NCBI GenBank assembly: GCA_016209885.1
Contig: JACQVF010000092.1
Coordinates: forward strand, 16,236 to 80,235
Length of the DNA stretch: 64,000 nt
Direction: 5' to 3'
Origin: Gemmatimonadota bacterium
GTDB lineage: Bacteria > Gemmatimonadota > Gemmatimonadetes > Longimicrobiales > Gaopeijiaceae
Each line of letters opens with the position of its first letter. Position 1 is the stretch's first letter. This document shows positions 18,183 through 29,200 of the stretch, piece after piece. The notes below the pieces were generated by a model. It had not been told where the DNA came from. It saw only the letters and a list, made by a program, of their open reading frames with translations, and searched no databases. The position numbers and the translations under genes were made by a program.

Positions 18183-20548
18183 GCGAGCCCTCGCCGCCGG
18201 CGATATCCCCACTCCGCGGCTACGAGCCCCAGGAGCGCCAGGAAGAGAACGGGCATGTCCCAGAGGCTGCGCTCCTCCCGTACCGTGGCGCCGCTCTCCG
18301 TGAAGCTCACGTCCTCGGGCAGCGTCCCCACCGTCTCCGGCGTATAGAACCGGCCGCCGGTCTCCTCCGCGATCCTGCGCAGCAGCGGCTCCCGCATCCC
18401 AGCGTTCCGGTACTCGGCGCCCACGTCGCCGACCTCCATATGCGTGATCCCTTCGCCGAGCGTCGCGCCGGCGCGCCGAGCGGTCACGCGGATCTCCAGG
18501 ACTCCCTCTTCCGTCGGGGTGAAGGCCGCGCGGTATTCGCCGTCGCGCTCGACCGTCCACTCCATGGGAATCTCGATCTCCTCGCCTGCGGGCGAAACGA
18601 TCGTGGCCACGACCTCGGCGCCGTTGACGCCGATGTACGCCGAGTCCGTGATCTCGGCGCTTACGGTTACGCTCGCGGCGGGCTCAACCCGGTCGGCCGA
18701 TGTCGTCACGGTCACCGGGTCCGGCGCCTCGCTCACGAGCCAGCGCAGGAGCTGCTGCCAGAAAGTCTCGTGGGTCAGATCCTCGAGCGGCATCTCCGCG
18801 TGCATCTGCCAGAGCCACGAGTCCTGCACGGGGAACGCCACGGACCTGCCGCGCCCGTACCGCTGATGCGCCAGCACCACGTAGGCGTCCGGCCCGTCCT
18901 GCGCCCGACCCGTCAACAGCACCGTGCCTCCGGGCTTCGCGCGCGTGAGCGGGTTCACGATGGACAGGGGCGGCAGCGCGCTCCAGCGCTCGGCGTCGTC
19001 GTCGCCGCGCCCGCGCCCTCCGGAGCGGCCTCCGCCCTGCGGGCCGGGGGAGTCCGGCGGGGCGGGCGAGGAGGACGGTGCCGCGCCGGTGCCCACGCCG
19101 GGGAGGCGCGTCACCGGGTGCGCGCGCCCGAACGGCGTCGGCTCGACCCGCACCTCGGCGAAGAAACCGGGGCCTTCCGCGGCCGACCCGCCATCCAGGA
19201 TCACGGGGAGCACGTCGGCGAGCGGCGTCCCCGCATAGCCGCCCTCGGCGAACGCGCGCCGGCCGCCCAGGGCGAGGAGCCCGCCGCCGCGGCGCGCCAC
19301 GAAGTCCGCGATCATGCGAAGCTGGTCCGCGGTGAAGAAGCTGGCCTCCACGCTCCCCAGGATGAGGCCGCGGTACCGGAAAAGCTCCTCCCGCGTCTTC
19401 GGGAAACCCGCCGCGAGCTCCGTGGAATCGGCCACATCGAGCCGGAGGAACTTGTTTTCCGCCGTGCGCAGGAGCGTCACGACCTCGAGGTTCTCGTCCC
19501 CGGTGACGGCTCGCCGCAGGAACTTCACCTCGAAGCGCGGCTCGCCCTCGAAGTAGAGGATGCGCTCCCGCCGGTCCCGCACCTCGATGAGCGCCTCCAG
19601 CGCGTTGTTCTCCACGATCGCCTCGCTGGCCTGTGGCGGGACCACGAAGCGGAACTTCCGTGGGCCGGAGCCCGACGCCGTGAAGTGCACGCGTGCCGTC
19701 GCCGCCTCGCCCTCCCGCGGCAGCCGCGCCTCACCCGTCCCGACGATGCGGCCGTCCGCCTCCACGTGCACCGGCACCGTCTCGCCGCCGAACCCGGCGT
19801 GCGCGATCGTGAGCTCGGCCACCACGCTCGAGCCGGCGAGCACCGTGCGCGAGACGTCCGCGCGTGCGACCTCGAGGTCCTGCTCCGGGCGCTGGTGGCC
19901 GAGGGCCACCACGTGGACCGGGACGCCGCCGGCCTGCAGCGCCAGCACCGGGTCGGTCGTGGAGCCGGCGGCGTTGTGCGCGCCGTCGGTGACGAGCACG
20001 AGGCCGGCCAGCGGCAGGGAAGCGAGCTCGGCGCGCGCGGCGTCCAGTGCCCGCCCGAGATCGGTGCGCCGGCCGTCGAACGCGAGCTCGTCCGCGCCGC
20101 CGATCCGCCCCGCCGTCTCCCCGAACCGGAAAAACCGGAGCTTGAAGCGCTCCGTGAGCCCGCGCACGAGCGCGCCGTCCGGCGCGAAGAGCTCGGAGGC
20201 CACGGCGCCCCGGGCCCGTCCGCCGTCCACGATGCGCATGCTGCGCGAATCGTCGAGGAGGATGCCGACGAAGTTCTGCTGCGGCACGACCACCGCGATC
20301 ACCAGCAGGGGACGCGACAGGCAGAAGAGCAGAACGGCGAGCGCCGCGAGCCTGAGCCCCGCCAGGATCGCCCGGTCCCGGCGGCCCAGCTTGCCGTGGA
20401 CCCGCAGGTACGGCACGATCGCTACCAAGGCGCCGGCCGCGCCAAGGAGACCGAGCGCCCAGAGCGGCCACGGCACGTCGAACACAAGCTCGCCACGCTC
20501 GAACACGACGGGCCGGTACTTGAACAGGAACTCGAAGATGCGGTCCAT
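18179..20548 (-). CDS. VWA / glutamine amidotransferase-like membrane protein
   Basis: A 789-residue protein. It has two N-terminal membrane helices (about 30-48 and 62-88) and a VWA domain with DDSRS at 99-103 and the VTDGAHN loop. A beta-rich region follows, then a DJ-1/PfpI-like domain (IADFVARRGGGLLALGGRRAF) without an obvious catalytic triad, and a C-terminal membrane helix (MPVLFLALLGLVAAEWGYRR). It resembles the BatA-type protein at 9404-11473 in overall plan. The ATG at 20548 has GAGG just upstream; a GTG three codons earlier is possible. It couples to the caspase-like gene through GTGA. The 130 nt before it contain short GGGTTAG-like repeats. Confidence 0.85.
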   Translation of the reverse strand: MDRIFEFLFKYRPVVFERGELVFDVPWPLWALGLLGAAGALVAIVPYLRVHGKLGRRDRAILAGLRLAALAVLLFCLSRPLLVIAVVVPQQNFVGILLDDSRSMRIVDGGRARGAVASELFAPDGALVRGLTERFKLRFFRFGETAGRIGGADELAFDGRRTDLGRALDAARAELASLPLAGLVLVTDGAHNAAGSTTDPVLALQAGGVPVHVVALGHQRPEQDLEVARADVSRTVLAGSSVVAELTIAHAGFGGETVPVHVEADGRIVGTGEARLPREGEAATARVHFTASGSGPRKFRFVVPPQASEAIVENNALEALIEVRDRRERILYFEGEPRFEVKFLRRAVTGDENLEVVTLLRTAENKFLRLDVADSTELAAGFPKTREELFRYRGLILGSVEASFFTADQLRMIADFVARRGGGLLALGGRRAFAEGGYAGTPLADVLPVILDGGSAAEGPGFFAEVRVEPTPFGRAHPVTRLPGVGTGAAPSSSPAPPDSPGPQGGGRSGGRGRGDDDAERWSALPPLSIVNPLTRAKPGGTVLLTGRAQDGPDAYVVLAHQRYGRGRSVAFPVQDSWLWQMHAEMPLEDLTHETFWQQLLRWLVSEAPDPVTVTTSADRVEPAASVTVSAEITDSAYIGVNGAEVVATIVSPAGEEIEIPMEWTVERDGEYRAAFTPTEEGVLEIRVTARRAGATLGEGITHMEVGDVGAEYRNAGMREPLLRRIAEETGGRFYTPETVGTLPEDVSFTESGATVREERSLWDMPVLFLALLGLVAAEWGYRRRRGLA

Positions 20549-20678
20549 GGCCCTCACGGCCGCGTGGTCGACGCTGGCGTCTCCGGTTCGCTCTGCAGCG
20601 GGTCAGCGGTTGAGGGGGCCGCTAGCCCGCCAACCCACTAACCCGCTAACCCGCCGGGGTGAGGTGGGGCGGCGGGGA

Positions 20679-21749
20679 CTACGTTCGCACCCGCGCGAGC
20701 AGCACGATCCCGGTCACGAGGAACGCGCCGTTCGGCAGCCAGGCCGCCAGGAGCGGCGGGATCGTCCCGCTCTCGCCGGCGGCGCCCGCGATCCGGAAGA
20801 GGAGGAGATAGAGGATCGTGGCGCTGAGCGACACCCCGATCCCGTATGCCCGGCCACCCCGCTTCGACGAGGTGGCGAGCGGCGCCCCGAACAGGATGAT
20901 CACCAGCGTCGCCACCGGAATCGCGATCTTCTGCGCTCGCTCCACCAGGATCTCGGAGGGGTCGCCGCCAGACCGGCGGATGAACTCCACGAGTCGCCCC
21001 AGCTCCCCGTAGCTCATCTCCTCCGGGTCCTTCGGCTCTGCGAGCAGGTCCTCGGGCGTCTCCGTCAGGTTCCGTGGCCACAGCCGGTCGAAGAAGAACG
21101 TCGTCTCCCGCTCCGGGGCCAGGAAGACGCGCACGTAGCCGCGCTCGAACGTCCACCCCGCGGCCCCGTCGTAGCTCGCCTCCTCCGCCATCACGTGGAC
21201 GGTGGGAACCTCGGGCTCGTGGCCCTCCCGTTCCATCACGAGGCCGTACAGACGCCCTTCCTCCACGTGGAGCTGGCGGATCGCCAGGACGTGGCCGTCT
21301 TCCGCCTGGTAGACGAAGTCGCTGCGCCGGTCGCTCGTCCGCGACCGCTCGCCCATCAGCTCCGCGCGCAACCGGTTCGTGACGGGCACCAGCTCGCCCA
21401 GCGCCAGCGCCGCGGCCGTGAGCACGATCCCCAGGACGACGAGCGGAACGATGAGGCGGTGGAACGAGATACCGCCCGCCTTCGCCGCCACGATCTCCCG
21501 GTGGACGGTCATCCCGTGGATCGTGAACACGGACGCAATGAGCGCCGCGATCGGGAACGACCAGAGGAAGAACAGCGGGAGCTGGTACGCGTAGGCGAGC
21601 GCGATCTCGCCGAAGTCGAGCCCGCGCTCCAGGTAGTCCTCCAGATGCTCCGTGGCGTCTCCGATGATGAAAAGGAGCGGCGCGCCCAGCACGCAGGAAA
21701 CGAAGATCCGCACGAACTCCGCGGCCACCAGGCGGTCCAGGATGCGCAT
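20679..21749 (-). CDS. lptG: LptG-like permease of the LPS export system (YjgP/YjgQ)
   Basis: A 356-residue protein that begins MRILDRLVAAEFVRIF and has the LptF/LptG plan: three N-terminal transmembrane helices, a periplasmic beta-jellyroll (about 140-255) and three C-terminal helices containing KIAIPVATLVIILFGAPLA and SKRGGRAYGIGVSL. LptF and LptG form the inner-membrane part of the LPS transporter with LptB. Its ATG overlaps the LptF stop in TGATG, so the two are coupled. F versus G cannot be settled from sequence alone; I used gene order. Confidence 0.88.
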   Translation of the reverse strand: MRILDRLVAAEFVRIFVSCVLGAPLLFIIGDATEHLEDYLERGLDFGEIALAYAYQLPLFFLWSFPIAALIASVFTIHGMTVHREIVAAKAGGISFHRLIVPLVVLGIVLTAAALALGELVPVTNRLRAELMGERSRTSDRRSDFVYQAEDGHVLAIRQLHVEEGRLYGLVMEREGHEPEVPTVHVMAEEASYDGAAGWTFERGYVRVFLAPERETTFFFDRLWPRNLTETPEDLLAEPKDPEEMSYGELGRLVEFIRRSGGDPSEILVERAQKIAIPVATLVIILFGAPLATSSKRGGRAYGIGVSLSATILYLLLFRIAGAAGESGTIPPLLAAWLPNGAFLVTGIVLLARVRT

Positions 21750-23221
21750 CACGAGGCTCCTGCCCCGCCGCGGTTCGGCACCCGGCGTGGCACGAGGCGA
21801 CGTGCGCCGCCGGCGAGCGCTCTCAGCCGCCGCCGCACCGCATACCCCACGTCGTCCCAGCCGCCGCCCCGCGGCGTGATGCCCTCGCGGCCCATCTTCG
21901 CCAGCGCCCATGCCGCAAAGCCCAGAAACACCACATTCGGCGCCCACATGCCCCAGAACGGCGAGACCTTTCCCGTGTCCGCCAGCTTCTCGCCGCCGAT
22001 CAGACCCACCCAGTAGATGCTGAACACCAGGAGCGACATCGCGATGACCATCCCGATGCCGCCGCTCGGGAAGCGTACGGCCACCGGCGCACCCAGGAGC
22101 ACGAACACGATGCACGCGAACGCGATCGCGTACTTCTTGTGGATCTCCACGCGGTACATGTTCGCCTGGCGCCTCAGCGCATAGGCTCGAGCCGCAAAGG
22201 TGCGGAAGCGCAGCGCCGTCGAGCGGGTCAGCGCGTCCTCCGCCGCATCGCCGCTCCCGATCACGCTGCCGAGCCCGATTCCGCCTACGCTCGGCGGCAC
22301 CGCCTCCGCCCGCGCGCTGTCCGCCATCCCCAGCGCCATGTGCACCGCGAATCGCGATTGCTCCAGGCTCTCCCTGCGCACGGACTCGAGCTCGCCGTCG
22401 CGCTCGGTCGCAGCCTCGCTGAGCCTGTCGATGGACATCTCGCGGTCGCTCCGGAACTCGCTCCCCGCCTGCCGCTCCAGCTCGTCGCCCACGCCCCGCA
22501 CCCGGATGACCTGCTCCTGGAAGAACAACCGCTGAAACGAGCGCGGATCGCTGAGATCGCCCTCCTGCATGACGCCATTGTACAGCATCAGGAACAGATC
22601 CGTCCGCTCGCGGTTAAAAGCCATCGTGCCCTGCTGCGCATAGATCGTACGTGCCCGGTCGGGATTGCTGACATCGTAGATGGCCACGTCGGTCAAACGA
22701 TTCGTGGCCGGGTCGATCCGCGTCGCCTGGAGGAAGTACTTCGTCCGCCGATCCCCCGTGCGAATTTCGTTCATGACCTGCTCGCGGAGCTCGAACGTCG
22801 GGCTCTTCTGCGCGATGTCCACCAGCAGGTTCTTGAGGCGATGATTCGTCTCGGGCAGGACGCGGTCGTTGAAGTAGAGCATCCCACCGGCCAGGATCGT
22901 GCCCACTCCCGCCAGCGGCACGAGCAGCCGCAGGGGATTAACGCCGTTCACCGCCATAGCCGTCGTCTCGTTCGCTGCCGTCATCTCGTTGTAGGTGTAG
23001 AGTACGGCCACGAGCACGGCCATGGGGAGCGTGAGCGCCACGATGTGGGGAAGAGAGAGGACGAGCACTTCGGCGATCACGGACCACGGCAGTCCCTTGC
23101 CCGCAAGGTCCTGGAACCGCCGGGCCACGGTGTTGAGAAAGAGCAGCCCCGTCAGTACGGTGAAGGCAAAGAGAAACGGGCCGAGGTGGGCCCGGATCAC
23201 ATAGCGAGTCAGGATCTGCAT
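21749..23221 (-). CDS. lptF: LptF-like permease of the LPS export system (YjgP/YjgQ)
   Basis: A 490-residue protein beginning MQILTRYVIRAHLGPFLFAF. N-terminal helices contain ALTLPMAVLVAVLYTYNEMTA. The periplasmic domain is followed by C-terminal helices with HKKYAIAFACIVFVLLGAPVAVRFPSG-type sequence. At 490 residues it is over 100 longer than typical LptF; the excess is a charged helical insertion (about 250-340) between the jellyroll and the last helices. First gene of the operon, divergent from the SprA-like gene with only 50 bp between the two starts. Two CGCAGCGA repeats lie in that gap. Confidence 0.9.
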   Translation of the reverse strand: MQILTRYVIRAHLGPFLFAFTVLTGLLFLNTVARRFQDLAGKGLPWSVIAEVLVLSLPHIVALTLPMAVLVAVLYTYNEMTAANETTAMAVNGVNPLRLLVPLAGVGTILAGGMLYFNDRVLPETNHRLKNLLVDIAQKSPTFELREQVMNEIRTGDRRTKYFLQATRIDPATNRLTDVAIYDVSNPDRARTIYAQQGTMAFNRERTDLFLMLYNGVMQEGDLSDPRSFQRLFFQEQVIRVRGVGDELERQAGSEFRSDREMSIDRLSEAATERDGELESVRRESLEQSRFAVHMALGMADSARAEAVPPSVGGIGLGSVIGSGDAAEDALTRSTALRFRTFAARAYALRRQANMYRVEIHKKYAIAFACIVFVLLGAPVAVRFPSGGIGMVIAMSLLVFSIYWVGLIGGEKLADTGKVSPFWGMWAPNVVFLGFAAWALAKMGREGITPRGGGWDDVGYAVRRRLRALAGGARRLVPRRVPNRGGAGAS

Positions 23222-23271
23222 TCGCAGCGAACGGGACCCGCAGCGAGTCGGGCCAGAGTGACGCGTACGCG

Positions 23272-26200
23272 TTGAGCAATCAAGTATATCCCCGCCTCGA
23301 GGTCACCACAACCGGCCTCCGCCGGCACGGCGTTCTCCTGAGCCTCGCCCTCGGCCTCGCCCTCGCGGCTGTGACCCCGCTTGCGGGCCAGACGCCGGGC
23401 GCCGGTGCGCCCCCACCGGACAGCATCCGGCTGCTCGCAACGCCCGGGCTGCAAGGAGCAGTGCTCGAGCGGTTGTGGCCCGTCGACCTCGGGCCGCTGC
23501 GGCCGGAGGAGCTCTTCTGGGCCTATCGCGGCTCCCATGCGTGGGGCCGCCTGTGGCTCCGGCGGGTGGACGAGCACCTTGCCGTGCGCCGGCCGCGCCT
23601 CGGGGTCACGACCCCCGCGACCGCAGCCGCGTTCGCAGAGGCCGCGCCCCCCGATACCGTCGCGTACCTGCCGCCTGGCAAGGAGGAGCGGCGGACCGCG
23701 GAGCCGGGCCGCGCGGGCGCGGAGCTCGAGCAGGTCCTCCCGGGCTTCATGAGCGAGTACGCGGACCTGGGGATGCGGATTCGCGGCCGCGCCGAATTCG
23801 GCGGCGCGTGGACGCGCTTCCGCCCGTGCGACCCGGTCATCCAGTTCTCGTGTAACCCCAGCCTGTTCCCTCAGCTCCGCCCGGACATCCAGTTCGGCAT
23901 CCAGGTCGGCGGCACGATCTCGCAGCGCGTCCACGTGAGCGTCGACTACGATCAGACCCGCGAGTTCAGCGCGGCCAACAACATCAACATCTATTACCAG
24001 GGCCTCGAGGATGAGATCCTCCAGCGGCTCGAGGTCGGCGACGTCTCCTTCTCGCTCCCGCAGTCCCGCTTCCTCACTCAGGGCATCCCGGCGGGCAACT
24101 TCGGCTTCAAGGCCGCGGGCCAGGTGGGACCCATCGACTTCCAGACCGTGTGGGCCCAGCAGAAGGGCGACCTCTCGGCGCGGGAGTTCCGGCTCAGCGG
24201 CGCCGGCGGCGCCCAGGGGTTCGTGCAGGAGGACACCCTTGTGGTGGACGATGCCGACTACGTGAGGGGCCAGTTCTTCTTCCTCGTGGACCCGCGGCGG
24301 ATTCGCAGCTACCCGCACATCGACATCCTCGCCCTGGTGGCGACGGACGCACCGCCCGGCGCGGCGCCCGGGCGCGACCCGATCCAGCTCTACCGCTATC
24401 AGAACGACCCGATCACGGCCCAGCAGGTGGCGGGCTACATCCAGGCGGCTGCGGGCGCCGCGGCGCCGGGCGACAGCGTGGTGGAGTCCGGGTGGTTCCG
24501 CTACCTCCAGCCCGGCCTCGACTACTTCGTACACTCGAGTGGCCTGTGGATCGCGCTCAAGAGCCCGCTGCGCCGCGAGGAGATGTTGGCGGTCACGTTC
24601 ATCACCCAGGCGGGCGACACGGTGGGCTCCTACAACCCGGAGCGGCTCCACAACGCGGGGCGGCGCCCGCAGCTCCGTCTGCTCAAGGCATCCGGTCCGA
24701 ACCACCAGCCGGGGCGGCCGACCTGGGACTTCGAGATGCATCAGGTCTACCGGGTTTCGGGCTCGAACGAAGTCGAGCTGCAGAGCGTGGGCCTGACGAT
24801 ATCCCTGGGCGAGCTCAGCGCCGGCCGGACGTTCAAGCGCGCGCCGGACGGCAGCGACCTCACGTGGCTTCGCCTCTTGGGGCTGGACAACGAAGCGCCC
24901 CAGGATCAGCTCGACCGCTCGCGCATCTATCAGCCGGCGCGCGACGCGCTTCAGGACCAGCCACCCGTGTCGGGCACGTTCATCGTGCTTCCCACGCTCC
25001 GCCCCTTCCTGGAGCCACCGCCGCTCCCGTCCCTCGGCCTCTCGGCGGCGCAGACGCGCATCGTGCTGGGCGCCGACGCGAACCGGCGCATCTACGAGAC
25101 GGTGGATCCGTTCGAGCGCGAAAACGCGGGGCTCTTCCGCCTCACCATGCCGTACCGCGTCAAGAGCGAGGGCGTCGTCTCCATGTTCGCTCTGGGCGCC
25201 ATCGGACTGCGCGACGGCAGCGAGCGCATCTGGGCGGGCAACCGGCTCCTGGAGCGCGGCCAGGACTATACCATCGACTACGACATCGGCCAGGTCACGC
25301 TCGCGGATCCCCAGAGCCTGTTCGCCGCCGACCCGAGCGCGGAGATCCGCGCCACATGGGAGCAGAAGCCGGTCTTCCAGATCGCGCCCACCTCCGTCTT
25401 CGGCCTCAACGCCCGCTACCGTCTCGGGGAGCGCGGCGAGCTGAACTTCATGGGGCTGTACCAGGCGGAGAAGACGCTCATGCGGCGCCCGCAGCTCGGC
25501 GTCGAGCCCGCCTCCATCGTTCTGAGCGGCATGAGCGGGAGCCTGGACCTGGAGACCCCGTGGCTGGACCACGCCCTGGAAAGCGTCCCCGGGCTGCGCG
25601 TGGGCGCCCCGTCGATCGTTCGCCTCGACGGCGAGGTGGCGGTGTCGCTGCCGAACCCCAACACTCGAGGGAGCGCGTTCCTGGACGACTTCGAGGCAGC
25701 GAACGAGATCCCGATCCCCACGCACCGGCTGGGCTGGAAGCTGGGCAGCGCGCCGGCGTTCATCGACGGCGCCGAAGGTCTGCTCCCGGCCGCGCTCAAC
25801 CAGAGCGACGCGGCGAGCCTCGTGTGGCAGCACGACTGGGTCGTGCTGCGGCCGGGCGGCGACAGCGCGGGAATCTTTCCCGGGCTCGCTCCCCGGGAGA
25901 TCGACCGGCAGATCGCGTTTGCGGGCACGGAGACCCGCGAGCCTGTGCTGCTCCTGAGCTTCGGCACGGACCCGGCCACGGTTTTCGACCGCCGGCGCTG
26001 GCGCTCCATCACGACCGTGCTCGCCACCACGGGCCGTGACCTCACCCGCAGCGAGTACGTGGAGCTGTATGCGGCGGGCGGCACGGGGCTCACCCTCGTC
26101 CTCGACCTTGGCACCGTGAGCGAGGACGCCTACTTCATCGACGAGTCGGGGCAAGTCTCGGGTTCCCGACCGGACACCCGTGATCCGTGGGGGCAGGGCA

Positions 26201-29200
26201 CCCTTGACGAGGAGGCGAATCCCCTCAAGGGCGAGATCTGGAGTGACCAGCTGGATCGCCGCGGCGTATGGCCCGAAGGCTGCACCGCCGCCCGGGGGCG
26301 CGTCTACCCGCCGGCGGACCCGCGCGCGAACTGCACGCGCGGCAACGGAATCTTCGATACCGAGGATCTGGACGGGAACGGGAATCTGGATCTCGCCGAG
26401 CGCACGATCCGCTACGTCGTCCGCCTGGACGGCACCTCCCCTTACCTGGTCCGCGATACGACCGAGACCGGGAGCGGCTTCCGCCTCTACCGCATCCCGT
26501 TGCGTGACCCGGGAGCCGTAAACGTGGGCCATCTGTTCACGGACGCAGACTGGCGGGGCGTGAAGCATCTCCGCGTGACCGTCACCGGCCGCCAGCCCGC
26601 GGGCCTGCTCCTCGCCCGCATCCGCATCGTGGGCTCGCGGTGGGTCAAACGCTCGCGGGACGGCGTCGCGCGGGGGATCGGCGGCGACACGGTCGGCCTC
26701 CCGGCGGACCTGGAGGTCGGGCCCGTGAGCCAGATCACCGACGGCGCCGTCTATGCCTCGCCGCCCGGCGTGCGCGACGAGCTCCAGGACCCCACGGTCG
26801 CGTTCTCGGTGGGTGGCGCCGAGTTCAACGAGAAAGCGCTCAGGCTGCGCTACCGCGGGCTCGCGCCGGGCCAGCGCGTAGAGGTCTACAACCGGTTCCC
26901 GCAGAACCCGTGGAACATCCTCACCTATCGGCGGCTCCGCGTCTGGGCGGTCGCGCGCTCAGGGGATTGGGGGCGGGATCGCCCGACCTGGTTCCTCCTC
27001 AAGGTGGCTACCGACTCCGAGAACTTCTACCTCTACCGCGTGCGCCTGGTGCCGGCGGCCAACCCGCAGGCCGTCTCCGAGAACGATTGGCTGCCGGAAC
27101 ACGTCATCGACTTCGAGGCGTGGCTTCGGCTCCGCCGAGAGGCGGAGGAGGTCCTGCTGCGTGACCCGCCGGACCCCACGGACCCGCCGGTCATGCTCTG
27201 GAGCCAGGACTCCACCTACGCCATCGCGCTCAAAGACCGCGCGCGTGCGCCGAACCTGGCTGCGGTGCGGGAGCTCGCCCTCGCCGTGCTGAACGCCGGC
27301 GAGGCGCCCGTGCGCGGCGAGATCTGGGTCAACGAGCTGCGGCTCGCCGATGCCGTCGAGGACGCCGGGTTCGCCGGGCATGTGAACGTGGACCTCCAGG
27401 CGGCCGAGTTCCTCACCGGAAACCTCTCGTTCACCGGGCGTGGCGCGCTCTTTCGCCAGCTCGAGGGGAACCCCGCGTACCAGCGGGACCAGGGCCTCAA
27501 CCTGAGCAGCACCGCACAACTTGATCGGCTGCTGCCCGCGGCTTGGGGCATCGACCTGCCCCTCAGCCTGAGTCATTCGTCGTCCGGGCAGCTCCCCACC
27601 TTCCTCAACCAGAGCGACGTGCGCGCGGATCGGCTCGAGGGGCTGAGGGAGACTCAGGGCCGGCGCACGCGCGTGGGACTCTCGTTCCGCAAGCGCACGC
27701 CCAGCGTGAACCCGTGGGTCGGTTGGCTCGCGGACGGGCTCGACCTGCGGTTCGGCTACTCCACGTCGAGCACGAGCTCCATCGCGTCTACGAGCGACGC
27801 GCGCGGCGTGGATGCCAGCGTCGGCTATGCGCGCCAGCTCGAGCCGCGCACGGTCCCCGTCGTCCCGGGCTTCCTTGCCGCCGTGCTGCGCGCCGTGCTC
27901 CCCGGATTTCTCGAGCGCTCGCTCCTCGGCGCGAGGCTGCGCTGGAACCCCGAGTCCGTGTCCTTCGGCACCTCCTACTTCCAGCAGGAGGCACGCTCGT
28001 TCCGCTACGAGCAGATTCTCAAGCTGCCGGGCGACAGCGCCGTGGCGCCGACGCTCTCGCCGCGGGAAGGGCTCAGCTCGAATGCCCGCGTCTCCTTCCG
28101 CCCGTTCGAGAGCCTCACCACTGGATTCGAGCTCACCTCGGACCGCGACCTGCTCTCGCCGGAGCAGACCGTCAAAGACTCCACCGTTCACCCGCTCCTG
28201 GCCGCGGAACGCAGGCGGCTGGCTGGGCTCGACCTCGGCTGGGAGACGGGCCGCAACCTGCGAACCCAGTTGGGCTACCGGCCCGAGCTCGCATCCTGGC
28301 TCCTGACCAGTGTGGACGTGAGCACCTCGTACACCATGGACCGGAATGCCGCGTACGTGGACCGCGGGCGCGAAGCGACGGGCGCCGCTACCAAGCTCCA
28401 GCGCAACATGGGCGGCCAGCGCGACGTGCGCGCGAGCCTCACCCTTGATCCCGCTCGCGTCGTCGAATCGGTGTGGGGCGCGCCGGCACCAGGGGACCGC
28501 TTCCTCGAGTCGGCGCTCCGAAAAGTCGCGTCCGCGCTACGGCCGCTCGACGTGGCTTGGACGAGGGGCGTGAACTCGCACTTCAATCGCAGCGCCGCGG
28601 ACCCGGCTCTCGGTTTCCAGCTCGGGCTCGGCGGGATCGACCACTTCCGCTTCGTGGAGAACGACACGGCGGCTACCGCGGCGGAGCGCGAAAGCTGGAA
28701 TGCGCGCACCAGCGTCGAGCTCCCCATGAACCTGTCCGTGGCCCTCGACTACTCGCGCACCACGGTCAGCACGTTCGATGCGCGAAGCCAGCGGCAGAGC
28801 CGGGGCCGCGGCTGGCCGAACCTGGCGGTGCGGTTGGGCGAGCTCCCGATACCCGTCGGGCTCCGTCGCTACGTGACCCGGGCGAGCCTGTCCTCCGGCT
28901 ACCAGCGCTCCGAGCAGCTGGCTAGCTTCGGGCAGGGCGCGCTCCAGGAGCGCCGCACCGTGGACACCCAGATCCCCGTCGACGTCTCGCTCACGCTCCT
29001 GGGCACCCTCAGCACCACCTACCGCGGCCAGTTCCAGACGGGCAAGAGCACCGATCCCACCGGCGACACGGACCGCACCCAGACGTCGCACAACGTCTCC
29101 TTCCTCTCGTCGTTCCGGCCGCCCGGCTCACTTGGACGGACTTTCGCGCGCCCCATCCAGGTTTCGATCCGCTACAGCCACGCGAACCAGCAGAACTGCC

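Noticed and set aside
23209..26568. 1119-residue open frame antisense to the SprA-like gene
   Set aside because: Very long antisense frames are common at 70% GC. The translation is Arg/Glu/Val rich, has no domain that I recognise, and the opposite strand has clear SprA motifs.
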